DNA from: Asticcacaulis machinosus
Lineage (GTDB): Bacteria > Pseudomonadota > Alphaproteobacteria > Caulobacterales > Caulobacteraceae
Length of the DNA: 64,000 bases
NCBI RefSeq assembly: GCF_028550435.1
Contig: NZ_JAQQKV010000004.1
Location: 226,561 to 290,560 of the forward strand
Reading direction: 5' to 3'
The first letter of the stretch is position 1. Every line of letters starts with the position of its first letter. Of this stretch, positions 20,125-29,388 are shown one piece after another. The position numbers were made by a program, and so were the translations under genes. The notes under the pieces were generated by a model that worked only from the letters and a program-made list of their open reading frames with translations, had not been told where the DNA came from and made no database searches.

Positions 20125-20128
20125 ATTT

Positions 20129-21616
20129 ATGAAAATTCTGTTCGCGGTTGTCGCGGCTCTGGCGGCGGGGACGGCTCATTCACAGGTACTGGATATGACC
20201 TGGAAACCAGTGCGTGATGCTGCCGGTGAGGTGGCGGCCATCGAAGTGACGCAGGTCGTCAATGGTGTGGCCGGTGATAAGCCGTTCGGGCTGAATGCGC
20301 CGGTGACCTATGCCGCGGTGACCGGTGTGGCCGATCGTATTTCGGGATTAAAAGTTACCGACAGTGCGGGCGAAATCACCTTTACGGTCTCAGAAGATAA
20401 GCCCATCTCCGGCGGCTTTCCCTATTACCGGCACTGGACGGCTACGCGGGCGGTAAATTACCCCGTGACCGTCAGCTACAGCGCTTTGGTGCAACCGGTA
20501 AACAGTCCCGGTGGGCCGGCCTTTGGTATCCGGCCTTCGGGGGGCGGGGTGTCGGGCTCAGGCGGCGGTTTTCTGATGCTGCCGGAAAATGCCGGTACGA
20601 CCACGTCAAAAGTCAAATGGGACCTAAGCGGACTTGCGGCCGGATCGGTCGGGGTGACCACCTTTGGCGAAGGCGCGTTTGAGGTCAAGGGGACGCCACA
20701 GACCCTGACCGGCGGCTGGATTATGGCCGGGCCCGCGCAACACTATTCTATTCCCGGCGATAGCCACTTTAATGCCTACTGGCTGGGCGGATTGCCGTTT
20801 GATGCCGAGGCCGAAATGGTGTGGGCGTCCAAGGCCTATAAGGTGCTGTCGACCTCATTCAAATATATGAACCCGGCGCCCGATTACCGGGTGTTTCTGC
20901 GCGGACTGAAGACCCCGCCGTTTGGGGGCGGCACGGCGCTGGGTAACTCCTTCATGTTTTCGATGAGCGAGGCGGCGAAAAAAGACATTCACGATATCCG
21001 CATCACCATCTTCCACGAGATGGGCCATCAGTGGGTCGGCGGGATCGAAGGCGGGGTGGCCGACAACTGGTTCACCGAAGGGCTTAACGTCTATTACACC
21101 ACCATTCTGCCGCTACGGGGCGGGCTGGTCAGTGTCGACGAATATGCGGCACTTTTGAACGAGCAGGTCGCCAATTACTATACCTCTCCGGCGCGCAACT
21201 GGTCAGCGGAAAAGATTGTCGGCGTCGGTTTTGGCGATGAGAAAATCCGCCATACCCCCTATGTGCGCGGGGCGTTGTACTGGGCCGACCTGGATGTGCA
21301 GATCCGCAAAAACTCCAAGGGGAAGCGTAACCTTGATGCCTTCCTGGCACCGATGTTTGCCGCCCGCCATAAGGGGGAGCGCTTTGATCGGGCCTATTTT
21401 GAGGCCATGTTGACGGCGGAACTGGGGTCAAAGGCTGTGGAAGATTTCCGCGCCATCAATATCGACGGCACCAAAACCCTCGATCCGTCGCCCAAGGCTT
21501 TCGGGCCGTGTTTTACCCGCAAGGCCACACAATTGCCTGCAAAAGACGGGGCGGTGGACGGCTTTCAGTATATTCGCCTGAAAAGCGTTGCGAATAAAAA
21601 ATGCGCACGCTGGTGA
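20129..21616 (+). CDS. M61-family metallo-aminopeptidase lacking the PDZ domain, copy 3
   Basis: The product is a 495-residue exported M61 peptidase. A signal peptide covers residues 1-17 (FAVVAALAAGTAHS). The zinc motif HEMGH (about H296, E297, H300) and FTEGLNVYY are intact, so it should be active. Unlike copies 1 and 2 it has no PDZ domain: after the conserved FGPCF only about 30 residues remain before the terminal KKCARW, so the two flanking cysteines are kept while the domain between them is missing. The ATG at 20129 is 4 bases after the copy 2 stop, with GGAG upstream. The three genes are clearly one operon. Confidence 0.9.
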   Translation: MKILFAVVAALAAGTAHSQVLDMTWKPVRDAAGEVAAIEVTQVVNGVAGDKPFGLNAPVTYAAVTGVADRISGLKVTDSAGEITFTVSEDKPISGGFPYYRHWTATRAVNYPVTVSYSALVQPVNSPGGPAFGIRPSGGGVSGSGGGFLMLPENAGTTTSKVKWDLSGLAAGSVGVTTFGEGAFEVKGTPQTLTGGWIMAGPAQHYSIPGDSHFNAYWLGGLPFDAEAEMVWASKAYKVLSTSFKYMNPAPDYRVFLRGLKTPPFGGGTALGNSFMFSMSEAAKKDIHDIRITIFHEMGHQWVGGIEGGVADNWFTEGLNVYYTTILPLRGGLVSVDEYAALLNEQVANYYTSPARNWSAEKIVGVGFGDEKIRHTPYVRGALYWADLDVQIRKNSKGKRNLDAFLAPMFAARHKGERFDRAYFEAMLTAELGSKAVEDFRAINIDGTKTLDPSPKAFGPCFTRKATQLPAKDGAVDGFQYIRLKSVANKKCARW

Positions 21617-21986
21617 TGGCGGTGTTATAGGTCTTTGGGCGATGTATGACGCCAGATACCGCGCAAAGGCTTATATCTCTTGAGGGTGTGGGTTTAATGA
21701 CACAGGAATTCTTGTGTCATTTCCATTTGTGATGAGATTGGCACAGTGGCGGTTTGTTGAATAAAAATTGTCACGGTCTTCTGCTAACCGAATAAAAATT
21801 TTATGTCGCTAATGTGACGGCCTTAAGAAAGGCATGAAAAACCGCGTCGCCCGTCCTACCGTTAATGTCAGAGGCATCATTTGACTACGCGGTGTGAAGG
21901 GCCTCCTTTTTCAGCACATGAACCTACGGCAGGGGATAGTAAATGCCGGGTTCAGGTATCATCCGCGGGGTTAAGGCAAGAGGGAT
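21617..21986. promoter_or_regulatory. Long leader and control region upstream of the TonB-dependent receptor
   Basis: These 370 bases contain no convincing gene. They hold a 26-base near-perfect palindrome at 21696-21721 (arms AATGACACA and TGTGTCATT around an EcoRI-like centre; only one non-complementary pair). Two copies of GAATAAAAATT lie at 21759-21769 and 21790-21800, 31 bases apart, about three helical turns. The palindrome lacks a following T-run, so it looks more like an operator or a stable mRNA hairpin than an intrinsic terminator. The long leader suggests that the receptor is transcribed from its own regulated promoter. Confidence 0.5.
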
Positions 21987-24900
21987 ATGAGAGTGACCAA
22001 TCGTAATAAATTAATGGCTTCGACGATTTTTGGCGGCAGCATAATTTTGTCGGCCCTGATGGCGTCGGTTAGCTATGCGCAGGACGCTGTGCCGCCCGCC
22101 GAAGAAGAAGTCGTGCAGGAAGTGGTCGTGACCGGATCGCGTATTCGTCGCGCCAGCACCAGCACCTCCGCGCCCGTGACCATGATTGATTCTCAGGCCC
22201 TGACGGATCGTGGCGTGGTTCAGGCGGGTGAAATGCTCAACCTGACGACCTCAATCGCTGCCTCTGTGCCGCTGGCTGACAATACTGGCAACGATGCGGG
22301 TACGGGGCAGCAGTTCCCGAACCTGTTCGGTATGGGGACGGGCCGTACACTTACTCTGGTCAATGGTCGCCGCTTTGTCGCTTCGCAGGCCGGCATGGAT
22401 GGCAACGCGGTTGACACCAACATGATCCCGTCGGGCCTGATCAAGCGGATTGACGTGGTTCAGGCCGGTGGGGCCGCTGTTTACGGGTCTGACGCTATCG
22501 CCGGTGTCATCAACTATGTGCTGAAGGACGATTTCGAAGGGGCAGAACTGGATATCCAGACCGGCATTTCATCGCGCGGCGATTACCCGAAAAACTCTAT
22601 TCGCGCCACGTTCGGCCATAACTTTGCCGATGGCAAAGGCAATCTGGCCTTTGATGCCGGCTGGTCCAAGACCGACCCTCTGTACTATAGCGACCGCCCG
22701 CGCAGCGCCCTTGGCCGCGTCAACGTCTCCAGCGGCAACACCAATCCCAGCGACGGCATCCCGACCGTGCGCGAAAACCTCGATACCCGCTTCTGGTCGT
22801 TCAATACCAATGGCGTGATCTTTGCCACAGCACCAGCACCGGCCCTCAATGCCGACGGTACGCCGCGCTTTATCCTGAAAAGCAATGGCACCTACACCCA
22901 GTTCAATGATGCCGGTACCGGCCTTGCCGCCTATGATTCCGGCACACCGGGCGGGATTCCGTTCTCATCCGGTGGTGACGGTTTCAGCTACCGCGAACTG
23001 GCCGCACTTTATACCGGCGTTAAACGCAGCACCGCCAACCTGGTCGGCCACTACGATCTGACTGATCGTATCAAGCTTTATGGCGAGGTGAGCTATGCCG
23101 AAACCGAAGGTTATGATCCGTATCAGTCCTATCAGTCGAATACGGTGCTCAATGCGCCGGCGACCGGTTCGGGCTATATTGCCTTTACCCGCAACAACGC
23201 CTTCCTGACGCCGGAGACGATCACGGCGCTGACTGCCGCATCGCCGTCGTTTGGGGTGGGTGCACCTCTGTTCCTGTCCAAGCTGTGGGCCGACCTGTGG
23301 CCATCGCGGGCCGGTGAATACACCACCGAAAGCTACCGCACACTGGGCGGGATTTCCGGTGATTTCGATGCTTTTGACCGTAACTTCTACTGGGATGTGT
23401 CCTATAGCCGTGGTGTCACCGAAGGTGAGCAGCGCGGATGGGGCACCATCACGGCGAACCTGGCCAAGGCCGTCAATGCGGTGAAGAACTCATCGGGTCA
23501 GATCGTCTGTGCGGTCAATGCCGATGCCTCGACTGCCAATGACGACGCGGCCTGTGTGCCGATCAACATGTTCGGCACCGGCAATGTCACCGATGCCGGT
23601 CGCGCCTATGTCTCGGCCGAAGTCGGTTCGGACTACAAGAACACGCAGGATGATTTCCTGGCAACGATCGGTGGTGACCTGTTCAGCCTGCCGGCCGGTA
23701 TGGTCAACTTCTCGCTGGCCTATGAGCACCGCAAGGAAGAGGCCGAATTCAATCCGTTACCTGCCAACCAGAATGGCACGGTCGGCGCCGGTACCAAGAC
23801 CCTGCCGACCGCCGGTGAGTACAAGACCGACGAATATTCGGCCGAAGTCCTGATCCCGATCATCGGCGGCGACTTCACCCTGCCGTTGGTCAAGGCTCTG
23901 GAAGTCACGGGTGCCTATCGTTATGTCGATCACTCGATCGCCGGTAACGAAGATGTCTGGGGTGCCGGTATCCGCTGGCAGGTCGTCGATTCGTTCGCCT
24001 TCCGCGCCAATCAGAGCCGTAACTTCCGTGCGCCTACCCTGACACAACTGTTTGCCCCGACCTCATCGGCGCTGGGCAGCGTAGGGCAGGATCCGTGCGA
24101 TTTCCGCTACATCAACTCTGGTCCGGCGCCAGCCACCCGTCTGGCCAACTGTCAGGCTGAATGGACGGCGGCTGGCCGCAATCCGGCAGCGCTTACGACC
24201 TTCCAGAACGACTCGACCAACTTCTCTTCGGCTATGGTCACCACAGGTGGTAATCTTGATCTGAAAAACGAAGTGTCGGAAACCACCACCTACGGCTTTG
24301 TGTTCCAGCCGACCTTCCTGCGCGGCCTGACCGTTGTGGTCGACCGCTTCGAGGTTGAACTGGAAAACGGCCTGTCTGCCTTCCTGCCGGTTAACTTCAT
24401 GGCGACCTGCTATGACTCGACGGTGCGTCCGGCTGATGTCTGCGCCTCCTTCACCCGTGATGCGACCACCGGCAATGTCATCACGGCTATGACGACGACC
24501 TACAATGCCGGTCTGGTCAACATGGAAGGTGAGACCTACAACGTCAACTACACCTTCCCGCTGGGGCAATACTTCGGTGACCGTGATCTGGGCCGTCTGG
24601 AACTGGGTCTGGAAGCCACCCATCTGGCGCTCTATGAAACCTCGGTCACCGGGTTCGATCTGACCCGTACCGATGGCACGACTGTGCAACCGGCATGGAC
24701 GACGCGCTTTGACATCAACTGGTCAAAGGGCCCATACCGTGCGACCTATTCGGCCTTCTACCTGTCGGAAGGCAAGGTCAACCGCACGGACACGATCGAA
24801 AATACACCGACACCGAACATTGACGCCAATCTGCGCCACAGCATCTCGGCTCAGTATGATGTAAATGAAAAGCTGACCCTGCGTGGTGGTGTCACCAACC

Positions 24901-24989
24901 TGACCGACGAAGAGCCGTCCTATCCGACCCTGAGCTACGGCGATATCCTTGGCCGTCAGTACTATGTCGGCCTGAAGGCGAAGTTCTAA
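21987..24989 (+). CDS. TonB-dependent outer-membrane receptor
   Basis: The product is a 1000-residue TonB-dependent receptor with a signal peptide (about residues 1-31, ending SVSYAQ), a TonB-box/plug start at EVVVTGSRIRR, a plug domain (VNGRRFVASQ, IPSGLIKRIDVVQAGGAAVYGSDAIAGVINYV) and a 22-strand barrel ending in YYVGLKAKF with the terminal aromatic. The length and the internal CVPINMFGTG block match the large Caulobacter/Sphingomonas receptors. It would carry the substrate of the locus, probably a peptide, across the outer membrane using TonB energy. AGAGGG lies very close to the ATG at 21987; a GTG at 21993 has better spacing and may be the true start. A terminator follows. Confidence 0.92.
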   Translation: MRVTNRNKLMASTIFGGSIILSALMASVSYAQDAVPPAEEEVVQEVVVTGSRIRRASTSTSAPVTMIDSQALTDRGVVQAGEMLNLTTSIAASVPLADNTGNDAGTGQQFPNLFGMGTGRTLTLVNGRRFVASQAGMDGNAVDTNMIPSGLIKRIDVVQAGGAAVYGSDAIAGVINYVLKDDFEGAELDIQTGISSRGDYPKNSIRATFGHNFADGKGNLAFDAGWSKTDPLYYSDRPRSALGRVNVSSGNTNPSDGIPTVRENLDTRFWSFNTNGVIFATAPAPALNADGTPRFILKSNGTYTQFNDAGTGLAAYDSGTPGGIPFSSGGDGFSYRELAALYTGVKRSTANLVGHYDLTDRIKLYGEVSYAETEGYDPYQSYQSNTVLNAPATGSGYIAFTRNNAFLTPETITALTAASPSFGVGAPLFLSKLWADLWPSRAGEYTTESYRTLGGISGDFDAFDRNFYWDVSYSRGVTEGEQRGWGTITANLAKAVNAVKNSSGQIVCAVNADASTANDDAACVPINMFGTGNVTDAGRAYVSAEVGSDYKNTQDDFLATIGGDLFSLPAGMVNFSLAYEHRKEEAEFNPLPANQNGTVGAGTKTLPTAGEYKTDEYSAEVLIPIIGGDFTLPLVKALEVTGAYRYVDHSIAGNEDVWGAGIRWQVVDSFAFRANQSRNFRAPTLTQLFAPTSSALGSVGQDPCDFRYINSGPAPATRLANCQAEWTAAGRNPAALTTFQNDSTNFSSAMVTTGGNLDLKNEVSETTTYGFVFQPTFLRGLTVVVDRFEVELENGLSAFLPVNFMATCYDSTVRPADVCASFTRDATTGNVITAMTTTYNAGLVNMEGETYNVNYTFPLGQYFGDRDLGRLELGLEATHLALYETSVTGFDLTRTDGTTVQPAWTTRFDINWSKGPYRATYSAFYLSEGKVNRTDTIENTPTPNIDANLRHSISAQYDVNEKLTLRGGVTNLTDEEPSYPTLSYGDILGRQYYVGLKAKF

Positions 24990-25015
24990 AGAACTAATTG
25001 TAAATGGAAGTACAG

Positions 25016-25045
25016 AAAGCGCGGGCCGGAAGGCTCGCGTTTTTT
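25016..25045 (+). terminator. Intrinsic terminator after the TonB-dependent receptor gene
   Basis: CGCGGGCC (25020-25027), loop GGAA, and GGCTCGCG (25032-25039) form an 8-bp stem with one G-T pair, followed by six T. It ends the receptor transcript and separates it from the GH35 gene. Confidence 0.88.
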
Positions 25046-25124
25046 GCGTCCGATTGTGATTATAAATGATTGCATCTGCTCTGTGTTCCGGCCCATATAG
25101 GTCAAAACATTCAGGAGCAGGGAC

Positions 25125-27545
25125 ATGAAGACATCAGCAGCGATCAGCGCACTTGTGTGGGCTTTGGCGGGGGGCGCCGTGGCCGAAACGCTTGTTTTGG
25201 ATGCTTCGGCACCAGCCCCGACACCGGTTGAGGGCACGTTGAAAATGGGCGCGGGTCGTGCCCCCGACGGTACCGTCATCCATGTCAACAACCAGTATCT
25301 GCTGATCGGCGGCAAACCCGTCGTGCCGGTCATGGGCGAATTTCACTACAGCCGCTTTCCGCGCGCCTATTGGGAAGAGCAACTGCTGAAAATGAAGGCG
25401 GCGGGCGTCAATGTCATCGCCACCTACGTTATCTGGCAGCACCACGAAGAACAGGCCGGTCAGTCCGACTGGGACGGTGATCTCGATCTGCGTGCCTTTA
25501 TCGAACTGTGCCAGAAGCATGGGCTCTACACTTACCTAAGACCCGGTCCGTGGGCTCATGCCGAAGTACGCTTTGGCGGTATCCCTGACTGGGTGGTCGA
25601 TTCCGTGCCGACGCGCTCTAACGATCCGACTTATTTGAGTTATGTCGAAGCCTTTTACGGTAGGGTGGCGGAACAGTCCAAAGGCCTGCTGTGGAAAGAC
25701 GGCGGGCCGGTTATCGGCGTGCAGCTTGAGAACGAATATAACCGCAATGGTTATCTGCAGGGGCGCGACCATATCTCAAAACTGAAAGAGATCGCGCTGA
25801 AAGTCGGGCTCGATGTGCCCCTCTATTCGGTGACGGGCTGGGATAATGCCCTGTTTCCGCGCGGTGAGGTTATTCCGGTGTTCGGCTCATACGTGGATGA
25901 GCCTTGGTCAGCGTCCGCCACCATCCTGCCGCCGAAATCAAGCTATATGTTCCAGTTCGGGGTGCGCAACGAAAAGGGGCTGGGGGCGCAGGGCTCAACC
26001 TCCACTCAGGATGACGGCTCCCGCGACACCGACATCACGCCGTTTTTCGGAGCTGAATACGGCGGCGGGGTGCCGACCATGTACCGCCGCAGACCGATCA
26101 TAAAGCCCGATGATATCTCGAAAATGACCCTGACCAAGATCGGCTCAGGCGTAAACCTGATGGGCTATTACATGTTCCAGGGCGGCCAGAACCCGCCGGG
26201 ATCTCCGACCCGCGAAGAAACCGTCGCCACCGGCGGTTATAATGATATGGCCAAGCTGGGCTATGATTTTCAGGCCCCACTGGGCCAGTACGGTCAGGCC
26301 CATCCGGTGCTGCATCAGCTTAAGCCGATCCATTATTTCCTTGAGGCATTCGGGGATCGGTTGGCGCCGACCCACACCTATGCACCCGTGACGCAACCGT
26401 CCGGTTCTGATGATCTGAAAACCCTGCGCTGGTCATACCGAGGGCAGGGGGATGCGGGCTTTGTGTTCGTCAACAACTATATCCGCCAATACGATATGGC
26501 CGCGCATCAGGACGTGCGGTTTGCAGTCAAACTGGCCGGCAAGACTGTGACCCTGCCATCAAAGGGCGTGGATATCGACAATGGCGACAACTTCATGTGG
26601 CCGGTCAATTTTGACCTGTCGGGGATAAATCTCAACTGGGCGTCGGCGCAGCCGGTGACCAGAATCACGGACGGTGAGGGTGATATCTATATCTTCGCCC
26701 AAAGCGGAGATATTGCGGCTGAATTCGCTTTTGGGGCCGAGGTGACGGTCAAAGGCGCAAAGCTGAAAGAGGGGCTACGTATTGTCTCGGCGAAAGCTGG
26801 TAAAGGATCGGTTATCCGGGCAACGCAGGCCGGTAAAACCGCACGCATTCTGTTGTTGACCGACGATCAAGCTAAACACCTGACCAAGGTCGATCTGGGC
26901 GGAAAAGCTCATGTTGTGTTGAGCGACGCCCATGTCTTTGGCAATGATCAGGGCGGGTTTGAGTTGCGCCAGACGGGTAAGGCCGATTTCAATTTCAGCA
27001 TCTATCCGGCGCCGGATAAGGCTCCAACCGGAAGCGCCGCGCTGAAATCCGCTAAAAAGGACGGCATTTTCACGGTTTATCAGGCGAAATTGCCCACCAA
27101 GACCTTAACCGCTGAGTTGACGCCGCTGCGGCCCGCGCAAAAAGCGCCACCGCTTAAAACCTATGGGCCGCGTAATACACCGGTGGTGCCGGAGCCGGAA
27201 AGCTTTGCGGCATCTGCCGGCTGGACGATCAAAGTGCCGTCGGATGCGCTGAGCGGGGTGGCTGATGCGTACCTTGATATCGCCTATCAGGGCGATGTGG
27301 CCCGGCTATTTTCAGGGGCGCGCCTGATCGATGATGAGTTTTATAACGGCCTGACCTGGCGGATCGGCTTAAAACGCTATGCGGAGATCATCGATAAGCC
27401 GCTGACACTGACCATCATGCCGATGCGTGAGGATTCAAAGGTTTACCTTGACGCCAGCGCCCGCCCGCAGTTCACGGACGGTCAGGTGGCGAAGGTTACG
27501 TCTGTGACCCTGACCCCGGAATATGGCCTGACTATAAGGCCATAA
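25125..27545 (+). CDS. GH35 beta-galactosidase
   Basis: The product is an 806-residue exported glycoside hydrolase of family 35. Residues 1-20 are a signal peptide. The TIM barrel starts at LIGGKPVVPVMGEFHYSRFP; the acid/base Glu is about E204 in QLENEYN and the nucleophile about E311 in FFGAEYGGG. Later beta domains follow (about 430-800). It would release terminal beta-galactose from oligosaccharides in the periplasm. The ATG at 25125 has GGAG 7 bases upstream. It comes after a terminator, so it is probably an independent unit rather than part of the peptide locus. Together with the GH2 and GH27 enzymes in this window it indicates use of plant galactosides. Confidence 0.93.
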   Translation: MKTSAAISALVWALAGGAVAETLVLDASAPAPTPVEGTLKMGAGRAPDGTVIHVNNQYLLIGGKPVVPVMGEFHYSRFPRAYWEEQLLKMKAAGVNVIATYVIWQHHEEQAGQSDWDGDLDLRAFIELCQKHGLYTYLRPGPWAHAEVRFGGIPDWVVDSVPTRSNDPTYLSYVEAFYGRVAEQSKGLLWKDGGPVIGVQLENEYNRNGYLQGRDHISKLKEIALKVGLDVPLYSVTGWDNALFPRGEVIPVFGSYVDEPWSASATILPPKSSYMFQFGVRNEKGLGAQGSTSTQDDGSRDTDITPFFGAEYGGGVPTMYRRRPIIKPDDISKMTLTKIGSGVNLMGYYMFQGGQNPPGSPTREETVATGGYNDMAKLGYDFQAPLGQYGQAHPVLHQLKPIHYFLEAFGDRLAPTHTYAPVTQPSGSDDLKTLRWSYRGQGDAGFVFVNNYIRQYDMAAHQDVRFAVKLAGKTVTLPSKGVDIDNGDNFMWPVNFDLSGINLNWASAQPVTRITDGEGDIYIFAQSGDIAAEFAFGAEVTVKGAKLKEGLRIVSAKAGKGSVIRATQAGKTARILLLTDDQAKHLTKVDLGGKAHVVLSDAHVFGNDQGGFELRQTGKADFNFSIYPAPDKAPTGSAALKSAKKDGIFTVYQAKLPTKTLTAELTPLRPAQKAPPLKTYGPRNTPVVPEPESFAASAGWTIKVPSDALSGVADAYLDIAYQGDVARLFSGARLIDDEFYNGLTWRIGLKRYAEIIDKPLTLTIMPMREDSKVYLDASARPQFTDGQVAKVTSVTLTPEYGLTIRP

Positions 27546-27678
27546 GGATAAACAGCCCCAGCCCCATAACCCCCGCCACACCCAGAGCGCAGATGCGGGC
27601 AATCTGTTCGATATCATTGACTGAAAGGGTCGTAGCCTGACGGCTGCGGGGTGCGGTGAGGGCGTGGGAATGTGACAT
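27532..27678 (-). CDS. Small single-span membrane protein (48 aa)
   Basis: The predicted product has 48 residues: a polar N terminus (MSHSHALTAPRSRQ) and one C-terminal membrane helix (ICALGVAGVMGLGLFILMAL). The ATG at 27678 follows GGCGG at moderate spacing. It ends inside the 3' end of the GH35 gene on the other strand by 14 bases. It lies downstream of another small membrane-protein gene in the same direction. No family is recognised. It is plausible rather than proven as a gene. Confidence 0.5.
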   Translation of the reverse strand: MSHSHALTAPRSRQATTLSVNDIEQIARICALGVAGVMGLGLFILMAL

Positions 27679-27760
27679 GACTACCGCCTTTTTTGAGTTG
27701 TGATCTATGGCCCGATGATGTTGCCGCGGGCCATAAAATCTCAATGGGGTTTAGAGGCCA

Positions 27761-27973
27761 TCAGATAAGCTCAATGATCAGGTCGGGCGAATCGGGTGTA
27801 GCCTTCGCTTCTGCTGGCGGCGCCGGTTGGGCGGCGGTGGTGACGGTCGATACAGATAACCACGCGACGATTAACACCACGCAGGCCACGATGAACCATT
27901 TCAGGCGGCGTACATCCGCGTGGGTGGTTGCGGGGTGGTGGTCACGTTCAAGGCTGTTTGAATCAGTAGGCAT
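27761..27973 (-). CDS. Small single-span membrane protein (70 aa)
   Basis: The predicted product has 70 residues with a hydrophilic, His/Asp-rich N terminus, one membrane helix at about residues 26-44 (WFIVACVVLIVAWLSVST) and a Pro/Ala-rich C-terminal tail. The ribosome binding site is strong (AAGGAG, 7 bases upstream of the ATG), which supports a real gene. It is divergent from the acyltransferase operon and 82 bases upstream of the 48-residue protein gene. No family is recognised. Confidence 0.62.
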   Translation of the reverse strand: MPTDSNSLERDHHPATTHADVRRLKWFIVACVVLIVAWLSVSTVTTAAQPAPPAEAKATPDSPDLIIELI

Positions 27974-28170
27974 ATCTGATCTCCTTACCCTTTACGGTGT
28001 GGGTGCGGAGTGTGCGCTGCGCAGTGTAAGTAATCTGTAGGTCCATCAAGCGAAATCATAAGGCGCGTGCGAATCTCATCACGTTTTTACGAGCGTGAAA
28101 AACATGTTTGTAAAATAAACCAGTTTGTGTATATCGTCGTTATGTTGAAAACGCACCGAGGAGGCGGGAC

Positions 28171-29388
28171 ATGACAGACACATTGAAAACGGTAGATGAA
28201 GGGCGATACGGTGCGCTTGATGCCGTCAGGGCCGGGGCACTAATGTTGGGGGTGGCTCTGCACGCCACCATGTCCTATACCGATCCGCCGTTCTGGATCG
28301 TGCAGGACGCGCAGAGGGATAACGGCTTCTGGATCGGCTTCTTTGTCATCCATATCTTCCGCATGAGCCTGTTTTTCATGCTGGCCGGCTTTTTTGCGCG
28401 GCTGGTGTTTCATAAATATGGCCTCAAAGGCTTTGTCGCCAATCGTTTCAAGCGCATCGCGTTGCCTTTGTTAATTTTCTGGCTGCCGGTGATTGCGGCG
28501 ATTATTACGCTGGCCGTTATGACCTCAATGAAGTTCGCCGCGGCCGGAGGTGTGGTACCTCCCGCGCCACCACCGCCGACCTTAGCGACGTTTCCGCTGA
28601 CCCACCTGTGGTTCCTCTATATGCTGCTTGTGCTTTATGTCGGGATGCTGGCCGTGCGCGGGATTGTGGTGCTGATTGATCGTAAAGGGGCCTTGCGTGA
28701 GGGCATGGGCAAGGTGCTGGGGTGGGGCGTCAAAACCGGCGTGGCCATACCTGTGCTGGCCCTGCCGCTGGTGTTGGTGACAGCGCAGGCGGATGACTGG
28801 ATGCGCTGGATCGGCATACCGACGCCTGATACCGGCTTTGTGCCTAATCTGATGGCCTTGACCGGCTTTGGGGTGGCGTTTGTGTTTGGCTGGGGCCTGC
28901 ATCGTCGGGCTGACCTGTTAGCCACCCTGGCGCAGCAATGGATGCTGAACCTGCTGGCGGCGGTGATCTTCACCACCTATTGCCTGTGGGACATGGATGC
29001 GACGGCCAGCTTCGATAAGGTCGCAGGCCGTGATCATCTGCTCTATGCGGCAAGCTATAGTCTGGCGATCTGGACGTGGAGCCTTGGCCTGATCGGGCTG
29101 GCGATGAAAACCCTGTCTAAGCCGAGTCAGGTCTGGCGCTTTTTATCAGACTCGTCCTATTGGGTATATATCGTCCACCTGCCGCTGGTGCTGGGATTTC
29201 AGTATCTGCTGATGGATCAGAACTGGCCGGCGGGGGCGAAATTCGTCGCCGTGGTGGCGGGGACTCTGGTCATCGGGTGGGTCAGCTACCGGTTCGGGGT
29301 CAGGTACACGATCATAGGTACGTTACTGAATGGCCGCAAACGCGCGCCTCACAAACTGAAACAGGCGGCCGCCCATGCCACAAACTAA
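28171..29388 (+). CDS. Acyltransferase family 3 membrane protein (OpgC/OafA-like)
   Basis: The product is a 405-residue integral membrane acyltransferase of family 3, with about ten membrane helices. The N-terminal LDAVRAGALMLGVALHATMSY holds the conserved Arg and His of the family, and FRMSLFFMLAGFFARLVFHKYG is typical of the OpgC-like branch. Such enzymes transfer acetyl or succinyl groups to cell-surface glycans such as osmoregulated periplasmic glucans. GGAGG precedes the ATG. Its 3' end overlaps the following membrane-protein gene by 14 bases, starting a four-gene operon. The acceptor is unknown. Confidence 0.88.
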   Translation: MTDTLKTVDEGRYGALDAVRAGALMLGVALHATMSYTDPPFWIVQDAQRDNGFWIGFFVIHIFRMSLFFMLAGFFARLVFHKYGLKGFVANRFKRIALPLLIFWLPVIAAIITLAVMTSMKFAAAGGVVPPAPPPPTLATFPLTHLWFLYMLLVLYVGMLAVRGIVVLIDRKGALREGMGKVLGWGVKTGVAIPVLALPLVLVTAQADDWMRWIGIPTPDTGFVPNLMALTGFGVAFVFGWGLHRRADLLATLAQQWMLNLLAAVIFTTYCLWDMDATASFDKVAGRDHLLYAASYSLAIWTWSLGLIGLAMKTLSKPSQVWRFLSDSSYWVYIVHLPLVLGFQYLLMDQNWPAGAKFVAVVAGTLVIGWVSYRFGVRYTIIGTLLNGRKRAPHKLKQAAAHATN

